From assembly GCF_019097595.1 (NCBI RefSeq), contig NC_080710.1, forward strand, positions 9,134,780 to 9,198,779: 64,000 nt of DNA, read 5' to 3'. This document shows, in pieces, positions 24,119 through 32,770 of this stretch. Below the pieces are notes generated by a model. That model saw only the letters and a list, made by a program, of their open reading frames with translations. It was not told the origin of the DNA and did no database searches. The translations under genes were made by a program, and so were the position numbers. The DNA comes from Hemibagrus wyckioides (taxonomy: Eukaryota > Chordata > Actinopteri > Siluriformes > Bagridae). Position 1 is the stretch's first letter, and each line of letters begins with the position of its first letter.

Positions 24119-25636
24119 CTAGGTAGTTGTGTAGTTTCTGATTGTAACTGGTTTAGTTACTTTTACGGTCAGAGGGTTTTTCACTTTTATCTTAATCCCG
24201 GAATAGCTGTTAAATTTCTCTGCTGCCGTAACAATGCTATGATGTTTGCTTGACTGTACATGTATGAACAGAGCTTGTCTTTGATAACAAACACTGGTCC
24301 TGCACTGGGTATCAGTTTTGAGAATCAGATGTTCTAGCTGAGTTAAAACCAGATTGAGGATAGTGTTGGTGAATGGACAGCCAGGCTGCAAAAGTCTGAC
24401 TTCACCAGAAGAACCCTGGAATTCAGGAAGAATGGAGTCCAGTATGCTGAAGTCTGGTGGTGGGGCAGAGGGGATTGGTTTCAGATTCTTAAGACTTTGT
24501 TCCAGGAAGGACCACCTGATTTTTGGGGTGTGAATTTCGAAGGTCATAATGAGGAGGGTGTCCAGATTTTCTTTCCTTCTTCTCGTGAATGAAGGGGTAA
24601 TGAAAGCACTGAGGCGTTTGGCCAAAATTCGAGAGAATATTAAATATTCCACACTGATGTGTCTGTCAGCTGAAAGATGAGATTCTTTTAAAGCTTCAGG
24701 AATACGTTTGTTCTTTACCATAAGGTTGTATTTTATCTTTAACATTTCTGTTATTGGACATTGAAACATTTTGTAATAATCTATTTCTAATGGATTAGAC
24801 TTTTGTTTTTCTGAGTCAGTCAAAGACTTGATTGCACTCAGAATTTCAGCCCCATTAATCTTTCCTGGTCTCCTGTCAGGATCAAATCTAAATTCTTTGA
24901 GCATTGATGCAACAACTGGAATTTTATTTTGGGACTTCTTCTGAACTGACTTTCAGAACAACAGGATTGTGATCAGAAAGTCTGTCACTATGTATCTTGA
25001 TTTTATACCCACGTTCTATTTTGTCCTCAGGCATAAAAAACATGTCTAACCTGGAGTAACACTCATTCTGACGTCGTGTAAATCCTTCATCAGTAGAGTG
25101 TAAAAAAGACCAGCTATCTCTGAGATTTAGAGATGCAGTAAAATCTTCTAAAATAGCTCTCAATTGTGAATTTCTTGAAGTTGACGGTTTCCGATCTGAG
25201 ATGGGATGTAAAACTGTGTTGAAATCACCTCCAACCACTAGCACACCCTCAGCTGTTTCCATCAAATACTCTTTCAGTCTACCCAGTACATTTCTGTATT
25301 CTGTATGATTGTACACATTAACAAGAGTGTATAGTTCCCCATACAGATTACAGAATAGCACAATGTAACCTCCACTGTAGTCCTCATCATGGCATATGTA
25401 CTCAAATTGTACGCTGTTTCTAATCAGTATTGCGACTCCTTTGCTTTTTGAGCTGTGCACAGTGAAGAAGATTTTCCAGTCTCTTCCAATTTCATCTTCT
25501 AATATTTTGTAACACTTTGGTCCAACATGCGTTTCTTGAATAAATAAAAGTGTGAAAGCCCAGGTGCTTTTAACCCCAAGAACGTTCCAGGTGACAAGGC
25601 GAAGAGTTGTATATATTCGAGACAGCATTGTGGAAC
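24119..25636 (-). pseudogene. E3: diverged E-family gene copy with one frameshift
   Basis: Acceptor AG at 25638-25637, ATG at 25628. The endonuclease half (24924-25636) has WNVLG, QETH, GGDFN, SRLD and SDHN but is about ten residues shorter than E1 between WN and QETH. A one-base frameshift near 24945-24955 separates it from the RT-like half (24119-24904), which has AEILSAIKSL, ILAKRLSAFI, a motif-A-like block ending RWSFLE without the catalytic aspartate, PGCPF and a motif-C position of YQRQ. The copy may be a pseudogene, or the frameshift could be a sequencing error: most of the protein is otherwise open. Confidence 0.7.
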
Positions 25637-26351
25637 CTGTGCAATTATATTGTCTGGAGTATTTCATAGTATAATGAATAGATTAAATGGTTGAAAAGAT
25701 GGATCAAAGCATAACCAATAATGTTTGTATTATCTATTTTTAAAATGGATATTTTGCTTATATTTTGATATCATTGTAAATGAATTACCAGTAAACTAAT
25801 ATTATATTGTCAGAATCAGAATCAGGTTTATTGGCCTGTATGTTTTTACACACACAGTTTGGTACTGGATGTTGGTGACCCTCAAACGTACAGACATAAA
25901 ATAATGACACATACAGTACAATACAGACATTTGTCAGATACAGACCATTTACAGACAAGTCTTTATTTAATAAAATTAAATAAACACCACAATACACACA
26001 GTATGATATGTGTTAGCAATGTCAATTTATATATATTAATATGTATTTATATTATATTATATTATTAGAGGGGGATTTGTATGGTGGATGCACCAAATAG
26101 TCTAATAATAAACAGATTTAAAAAACATGTTACTTAATAAATATAACAATTGATTAGATTTGCTAAGTAATAACAGGAATGGACTATAAATGGAAAAAAT
26201 GTGATGTTCTTTCATAATGTGTTTTGTGGTTGTAAAAGTAACTTTACATCATTTTCACATTATGTTTCAGAAATATGTGTATATTAGTATAAGTATTTAA
26301 GAAATATAAATACTCTTTTTTAACATAATTCCATTATTATGTAGAACTTAC
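25637..26351 (-). other. E3 intron with dispersed repeat
   Basis: Contains the dispersed repeat at 25807-25960 and AT-rich sequence. No equivalent of the 79-114-nt middle exon block of other units was found. Confidence 0.5.
25807..25960 (-). repeat. Fish dispersed repeat (SINE or LINE tail)
   Basis: Begins CAGAATCAGAATCAGG followed by TTTATTGGCC, a very common repeat in fish genomes. An older copy is at 4815-4910. Confidence 0.6.
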
Positions 26352-26400
26352 CTTGTGCAAAAATGAAGAAGAGAATCAGATGAAGAATCAGATTAGTCAT
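26352..26400 (-). CDS. Putative E3 first coding exon (hydrophobic leader)
   Basis: Minus strand from ATG at 26400 to the donor GTAAGT at 26351-26346. It encodes 16 residues, MTNLILHLILFFIFAQ, plus one base. Splicing to the E3 acceptor (exon start 25636) keeps the reading frame: the leftover G joins GT to make a glycine, then STMLSRI. The composition is that of a signal peptide, with alanine at a plausible cleavage site. The joined product would be secreted or membrane-targeted. No cDNA evidence; equivalent blocks in E1, E2 and E4 are not open. Confidence 0.4.
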
Positions 26401-26575
26401 ATGATTTACAGAAACTCTCAAAAAAGTGGAAGCATTTTACTTCAGAAAAACACACCACAGGTTCTGTAATTATTTGGTACTTTGCTGGTCCATCAGATTT
26501 ACAGCAAAAGTTAAAACACAAAGAAAAGACAGAGGGAAATAAAAAAGCAGCCTGATGCACAAACCTCTGTGGCCC

Positions 26576-26583
26576 ATTTGCAT
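26576..26583 (-). promoter_or_regulatory. Octamer motif ATGCAAAT upstream of unit E3
   Basis: Same relative site as 5060-5067 and 11935-11942, about 180 bases upstream of the leader ATG. The surrounding 120 bp are nearly identical to 5050-5180. Confidence 0.45.
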
Positions 26584-26713
26584 GGGCACTTCTCTATTTC
26601 CGCAGTGTATTGTTTAACCCTTGAAGATCGAAACTTAAGCCTGCTTTGGAATATGTGGTTTTTTAACACAAAACAATATTGAAATTGTGTGCCCAAAGGG
26701 GAAAAAAGTATTT

Positions 26714-26836
<123 letters not shown>

Positions 26837-26928
26837 CAAATCTAGCAAGAACATGGAAGATTCAATATGTTAAATAAAGACAGTAGAATAAATGCTACTA
26901 GAAATCTCATGTGTGCTATATGTACATA

Positions 26929-28172
26929 CACTATATTGCCAAAAGTATTCGCTCACCCATCCAAATAATCAGAATCAGGTGTTCCAATCACTTCCATGGC
27001 CACAGGTGTATAAAATCAAGCACCTAGGCATGCAGACTGTTTTTACAAACATTTGTGAAAGAATGGGTCGCTCTCAGGAGCTCAGTGAATTCCAGCGTGG
27101 AACTGTGATAGGATGCCACCTGTCCAATCCAGTCATGAAATTTCCTCGCTCCTAAATATTCCACAGTCAACTGTCAGCTGTATTATAAGAACGTGGAAGT
27201 GTTTGGGAATGACAGCAACTCAGCCACGAAGTGGTAGGCCACGTAAACTGACGGAGCGGGGTCAGCGGATGCTGAGGCGCATAGTGCGAAGAGGTCGCCA
27301 ACTTTCTGTAGAGTCAATCGCTACAGACCTCCAAACTTCATGTGGCCTTCAGATTAGCTCAAGAACAGTGCGCAGAGAGCTTCATGGAATGGGTTTCCAT
27401 GGCCGAGCAGCTGCATCCAAGCCATACATCACCAAGTGCAATGCAAAGCATCAGATGCAGTGGTGTAAAGCACGCCGCCACTGGACTCTAGAGCAGTGGA
27501 GACGCGTTCTCTGGAGTGACGAATTGCGCTTCTCCATCTGGCAATCTGATGGACGAGTCTGGGTTTGGCAGTTGCCAGGAGAACGGTACTTGTCTGACTG
27601 CATTGTGCCAAGTGTAAAGTTTGGTGGAGGGGGGGTTATGGTGTTTGGTTGTTTTTCAGGGGTTGGGCACGGCCCCTTAGTTCCAGTGAAAGGAACTCTG
27701 AATGCTTCAGCATACCAAGACATTTTGGACAATTCCATGCTCCCAACTTTGTGGGAACAGTTTGGAGCTGGCCCCTTCCTCTTCCAACATGACTGTGCAC
27801 CAGTGCACAAAGCAAGGTCCATAAAGACATGGATGACAGAGTCTGGTGTGGATGAACTTGACTGGCCTGCACAGAGTCCTGACCTCAACCCGATAGAACA
27901 CCTTTGGGATGAATTAGAGCGGAGACTGAGAGCCAGGCCTTCTTGTCCAACATCAGTGTGTGACCTCACAAATGCGCTTCTGGAAGAATGCTCAAAAATT
28001 CCCATAAACACACTCCTAAACCTTGTGGACAGCCTTCCCAGAAGAGTTGAAGCTGTTATAGCTGCAAAGGGTGGACCGACGTCATATTGAACCCTATGGA
28101 TTAGGAATGGGATGTCACTTAAGTTCATATGCGAGTCAAGGCAGGTGAGCGAATACTTTTGGCAATATAGTG
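26929..28172 (+). mobile_element. Tc1/mariner-type transposon
   Basis: Inverted ends CACTATATTGCCAAAAGTAT at 26929 and its complement ending at 28172, flanked by TA at 26927-26928 and 28173-28174. The paralogous flank at 6455-6475 is the same sequence without the element, giving a clean empty site. Length 1244 bp, normal for Tc1. Confidence 0.95.
27063..28090 (+). pseudogene. Tc1-like transposase (DD34E), one frameshift
   Basis: The start is ATG at 27063 ([13 protein letters not shown]). The first frame runs to 27155 and the rest of the protein is in the frame 27113-28090, so one frameshift lies at about 27113-27140. N-terminal helix-turn-helix with [10 protein letters not shown] (an AT-hook-like GRPR) is followed by the catalytic core: [17 protein letters not shown] and [17 protein letters not shown], giving D, D and E of DD34E. 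All catalytic residues are present. The copy is young but not able to make full transposase. Confidence 0.9.
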
Positions 28173-28174
28173 TA

Positions 28175-28735
28175 TATGTTCTTGTTTTATGAGCTGGACA
28201 TATGATGTCAAGTTTAGAAGGCAAAAATGAAAATGTAGCTTTGCTTGATCAAATATAATTCCCCTGCTCTTGATCTCAAAGCATCTGCTGCTCACAACAT
28301 GTAAACACAGTCTTATGCAAATGTCCAAAAGCAGTTTCCTTATCTTAGTCTTTGCTTGAATCTCCCAAACAGCAACTCAATACAGATAGTCAAACATGCT
28401 TAGCTAACCCTGTGTACATTTGCAAAGACATGAATAAGAAATGTTGGCAGCTGGCTTTTGCATAGTCAAATCTAACCTCTGTAAAAGAGAAACTCTGGAT
28501 TCTGTGGAATAAAGTACAAAACAAAAATATATTTCTTCTCTTGGCAATAGTATAAGAGACACTGTAGATCTAACATTAATATTCCAGATTAGTAGACAAA
28601 TAAAGAATTTGGGCATTGTTTAGTACTGGATACTTGAGCATCTGGGAGCAAAATGTGGTCTTCATCAAGGAACAGACCCTCTCACCTCACCACCCATATG
28701 ATGGTGCCATTGACCTGCTTCTTGAGAATATATAA
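28175..28735. other. Duplicated non-coding flank
   Basis: Paralogous to 6466-6975, ending in a truncated piece of the Gypsy RT fossil at 28690-28722. Confidence 0.7.
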
Positions 28736-29009
28736 TATATGTCCAGATTATAGCATTCAATGTTATTTTAATATTTCCCATTATTATCAACAACAAAGTT
28801 GTTTACACTGGATGCTGTGTTACGACTATATGATCCCATGTTAAGACCTCACAATAAATGAGTTGAATGAATAAGTACGAATAAATGAATTAATATGTTT
28901 TAATCAGGTACTGTGTGCATTTATTATGCCCCAAGTAATTTGTTTTAATGAAACAATCATTTGACCATAAATGCTGTTGGACAATAAATGGATAGATAGG
29001 TTAGACAGA
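28736..29009. other. Non-coding, nothing recognised
   Basis: AT-rich; no feature. Confidence 0.35.
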
Positions 29010-29043
29010 TGGATGGATGGATGGATGGATGGATGGATGGATG

Positions 29044-29124
<81 letters not shown>
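29010..29124. repeat. (GGAT)n then (GATA)n microsatellite
   Basis: GGAT units at about 29010-29044, GATA units at about 29045-29124. Confidence 0.95.
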
Positions 29125-29125
<1 letters not shown>

Positions 29126-29176
29126 AAGCTAGTTAAGTAGAGGGAATTTTGACACTGCAGATATAACAAAACATAC

Positions 29177-29280
29177 AGTAATACCTCACACATCTGCGAG
29201 GTTACGTTCCAGGACCCATCGCGAATGACAAGGTTTCGCGGATGTGCGGTGGAGTCACTAAAAATGCTAATACTGTACTG
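29177..29280. repeat. Transposon-end-like fragment
   Basis: CACACATCTGCGAGGTTACG and TCGCGAATGACAAGG recall ends of Tigger/mariner-type elements that read 'cagt...cctc...cgcgaggttacg'. No transposase is seen. Weak. Confidence 0.3.
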
Positions 29281-29667
29281 TAAATACTTATTTTTAGAGT
29301 TTAAACCCTAAACATGACCCCAACTATGCGCCCAAAACACTTTAATTTCATTTAAAAGTTAGCTTAATACATTAGCCCTTAAAAAAGAAATAAATGTTCG
29401 ACATAAAAATAGTTTGCACTGTAAACTACCTAGTGTGTTTTGGTGTTTGCTCCTACCAACTCTCAGGAACCAAATGAACATACAGTGCATTAGGGTGAGC
29501 TGGGGGTTCAGCTGATCATTATCTACATTGTGTCCTTGCATTTGGTCTTATAATAAGACACTTCAATTAGGCTCAGGGGTATTTTACCTTTTTTGACTAT
29601 TGTCAAAGCCAAGGCTTGCATGTCGTTAGATTCATCTGAGTTAATTATAAACCTATTTCTTAAATAG
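29281..29667. other. Unit flank interrupted by the retrovirus
   Basis: 29600-29667 and 43720-43770 together match the uninterrupted 56255-56345, so the provirus split this duplicated flank. Confidence 0.6.
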
Positions 29668-30619
29668 TGTGGGAGATAATTTTGTAAATGAGGATATATG
29701 TATGAGGTGTGTGTTTGATGTAGTGTGAAATAATCGGGGGACAGCAGGAGTGAGTTCTCAGGTAAGGTTTATTCGTTAGGTCGTTTGAGCTTAAGAACAA
29801 TATAAGGTTTAACACGGCATGTTGGCCTGTCACGGGCCTTGCACACTGGCAGGCCTTCTCTGCGGTACCAGGCTTTCCAAACTTGGACCAATCAATGGCA
29901 GAGATGCACCCTAGATTATTATGGTCAATCTTCGCTCCACTGGTACCTGGAGCGGCAGTGATCTCGTCATGAAGTAAACGTAGCGTGTGCTGGATGGCAA
30001 TGGTGCTACCAGGCGAAATATCTAGAGTACATAGGTAGAAGACAGCGGATAAATCAGAAAAGCCTTGAAGTGTAGAGTGTAATAAAAGAAAGGGTGTTGG
30101 CCCCTAAAGGACTGAGAACTTACCCATGCTGTCTCCTGAAGAAGAATGAGGTGTTGGCGAGAGTGAGGCCGAAGACAATCCCACTGGTGGGGGCGGAAAT
30201 GCCCAATTTTTAATATAATGATTTAGGGAAGTTTAATTATAATGGTGTTTGAAAAGTTGTAAATTCAAAGATAATGGTGTAAAAAAAGAATCTAAAAGGT
30301 CTAAAAAAAGAAGGATGGGTGGGATTGTCTAGGCAAAGAACCAGTGACGTGTTGCATTGGGAAGATAAGGGAAATGTATATAAAGGCTGTAGTTGGAGTT
30401 CCCCGGAGAGAGGTTGTTGGGACGTTCATGCGTGAGCATCTCAATTCTTGTGTCAGCGCTGATTATAAATCTCTTATCTGCATTCATCTAGTCTGCTTGA
30501 TTGGCTTATATAGTTTTGAGGCCTTACTAACTATGAGTCTCACTTAGACTGAGCTGTCGGGTCAGTGTGGAGCTGGAGTCAGATTTTAGTAGTGAGTACA
30601 GTAGAATTTTTATTCCACA
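29668..30619 (+). repeat. 5' LTR
   Basis: Begins TGTGGGAGATAA, ends TTATTCCACA. TATA box at 30377-30384. Compared with the 3' LTR it lacks about 49 bp (equivalent to about 42896-42944) and a few bases that include the AATAAA polyadenylation signal. Confidence 0.95.
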
Positions 30620-30625
30620 TTGTTT

Positions 30626-30643
30626 TGGTGACCCCGACGTGAT
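30626..30643 (+). other. Primer binding site, tRNA-Trp
   Basis: 18 bases, TGGTGACCCCGACGTGAT, six bases after the LTR. This is the complement of the 3' end of vertebrate tRNA-Trp including CCA. Confidence 0.88.
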
Positions 30644-30743
30644 ATAAAAAAAAACGAGATTGGCACAGAGAGAACAGCAGAGCCCCAGACCCGGGACCTG
30701 AGGCTGCGGCCGCCGCCCACGGACCAGACACGGGATCCAACTA

Positions 30744-30758
30744 GGACAGAGGTAAGGC
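30744..30758 (+). promoter_or_regulatory. Probable major splice donor
   Basis: GACAGAG followed by GTAAGG, with GT at 30752-30753, about 130 bases after the 5' LTR, the usual place for the retroviral donor used to make env and accessory mRNAs. Confidence 0.5.
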
Positions 30759-31907
30759 AGAAGCCTGTTTAACCGAATTTCTGCATTAGTTGTGTGTGGT
30801 CTGGGGAGGCGGAGGCGCTCGGCTCCAACCTATTGAGGCAGAGAGGCAGAGTGAGTGTAAGTTAAAACCACATAGAGTGACATGATAAATTGCATGATTT
30901 GTTTTGAAAAGACTAGATGATGTCAGATGTATGAATGTGTAAAGGCCTGTATGATCGAAAGTCCTGGTGGGTTCCAGGTGGTATGAGAGAAATTCCTGTG
31001 AAAAAGACCTTATTTGGACGCAAACGGAGTAGCAGGTGATAAGAGAGAAGAGTAAAATTCCTGGATCTGGGTAGTAGTGAAAGGAAATAAGAGAGGAAAA
31101 GAGAAATATAGTGAAATTTCCCGGATCTAGGTGTAAGAGAAATAAGAGATAAAGAGAATATAAAGAGAAAAAGCGCTGAATAGAAAAGTCCTGGATCCAG
31201 GCGGTAGGAAAATAAAGAAAAAAAAACAAAGAATAAGGAGAGAGGCCTGCTGTTGGCCTTTGTCTGTTGTCTGTCCTGATTGTATTGCTTGTAGTGTGTG
31301 GGTGTGTTGAGTGCGAGGGGCTGTGTGAGTGTGAGTGCATGAGGAAAATAAATGTGATTGGATGTGCGCACTGTAAATAGCACTGTATTAACCTTTTGTC
31401 TACTAACACTATTACTGTGAGATTATAGGAAAACCAGTGTGTACATGCATGCACATTGATATGGAATGTGATATATGAAACAGGTGGGGATGATAGGGCT
31501 GAAGTTGAAAAGGAACTGCAACAGAGTGGGAAAATAAGGCAGAAGTCTTTGTGAGAGTAAAGGAATCACCGTGCATGGATGTAATCATACTAAGGTTTGA
31601 TATATATGTTTTAGAGGTGCATTACGTGAGAAATGAAGGGAAAGTAAGGGTAGTGATGGTGTGGACCAGAATAGCCTTTAGAATAAATCTTATAGTGAAG
31701 CGGGCGTCCACATACCGTAAGTGAGGACCTAGTGCCAAGTGTGAGCTAATGTTTCATCTCAATTTGTTGTGCACTCATTGAATTGGATGAATACGTGTAT
31801 CTGTCGCTCGTATAATAGTTCCACCTTCTACTGACGTGAAAGTGTGGTTTGACATCCATGGGGTCCATGTGAAGATGTAGCACACCGAAGGACACTACTG
31901 CTCCTGA
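30759..31907 (+). other. Retroviral leader
   Basis: About 1.1 kb with no ORF of coding character on the plus strand. It repeatedly contains CCTGGATC and GAGAAATA-type units (about 30960-31210) with loose periodicity. The long leader presumably carries packaging signals. Confidence 0.45.
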
Positions 31908-32312
31908 ATGGTGGAAGTGTTTGTATCCGCCTACACGGGACGACACCGTGTGAGTGCTTACTTTACCGTTCTGGAGGAACTAAGTGAGGAAATTCCCAAT
32001 ATTATCACAGAAAGAGCAAAAACCCGCGGATTAGAGCTAAGCCTTAGCAGTCCACTACCATTCAAGCGAATTGGCTATAGGTTTCCAAATAGGTTTGAAA
32101 GGGAGTTCGCGGAGGCAGCACTAGAGTTGTTGAGGAAGGAAGCTGGGAAACTCCTGGTTAGGGTCAATTTAATGTGGCCTATGACCCCAAGAGGTCCTCA
32201 ATACACGGAAGTTTGGATTAGCATGTGGAATTTGGGGCAGGATCGTAGGTTGTGGAAGTGTTTCATTGCAGGAAGTTTAACAGTAGACCCTCAGGTGATG
32301 ATGAAGAATTAA
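31908..32312 (+). CDS. Retroviral accessory ORF between 5' LTR and gag
   Basis: 134 residues, uninterrupted, no recognised domain. Starts MVEVFVSAYTGRHR and has ELLRKEAGKLLVRVNL and WISMWNLGQDRRLW in the second half. Charged, no signal peptide or membrane segment. Its place matches the extra leader ORF of some epsilonretroviruses. A weak similarity by eye to the 3' ORF (41158-41580) over a block with E-[VI]-x2-x-AYT-x-R is noted in the findings. It could also be a spliced part of another product. Confidence 0.5.
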   Translation: MVEVFVSAYTGRHRVSAYFTVLEELSEEIPNIITERAKTRGLELSLSSPLPFKRIGYRFPNRFEREFAEAALELLRKEAGKLLVRVNLMWPMTPRGPQYTEVWISMWNLGQDRRLWKCFIAGSLTVDPQVMMKN

Positions 32313-32770
32313 AAAGAACAAGGGTGTGTGTGTGTGGAAAAAGATTGAGTGCTTTCTGGAGTGGTGGAGAGGTGTGTGTGTGTGTGTGTGTGCGGGGGCA
32401 TTGTGCCAAGAAAGAGTGAGTAAGAGCAGAGACCTCCCCCTAGAAGGAGGAATTTCATACAGAACAAGTGAGGGAAAAGAGTTGTACATATGAACAGGCT
32501 GAGGAGTTCAGCGGCTAGAGACACGGTTTGTGGACTTGGGACGAAATCAAAAGTGGCTGAAAGCAGGCTTAGCGAGGGAGGGATATTGTGCAATCAGCAG
32601 AAGGGAATACTCAGGAAAAATCCACCTAAAACTTGGGTCTGCATTCTATTGGGCCACTCAGTGAATTGTAAAAAGTGTGACCCAGATAATACAACATTAC
32701 CCTTATTGAAGTATTGAACTATTATACGGACACCATATACTGCATGCGCACTACTGTTTTCTTCAGCTGT
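32313..32770 (+). other. Spacer before gag with (TG)n
   Basis: Contains (GT)n at about 32322-32336 and 32372-32393. Short ORFs have no recognisable features. Confidence 0.4.

Noticed and set aside
27451..28224. 257-codon ORF opposite the Tc1 transposase
   Set aside because: Antisense shadow of the transposase frame; no domain of its own.
30786..31454. 222-codon minus-strand ORF in the retroviral leader
   Set aside because: Ser/Leu/Phe-rich shadow of purine-rich leader sequence without any recognisable motif.
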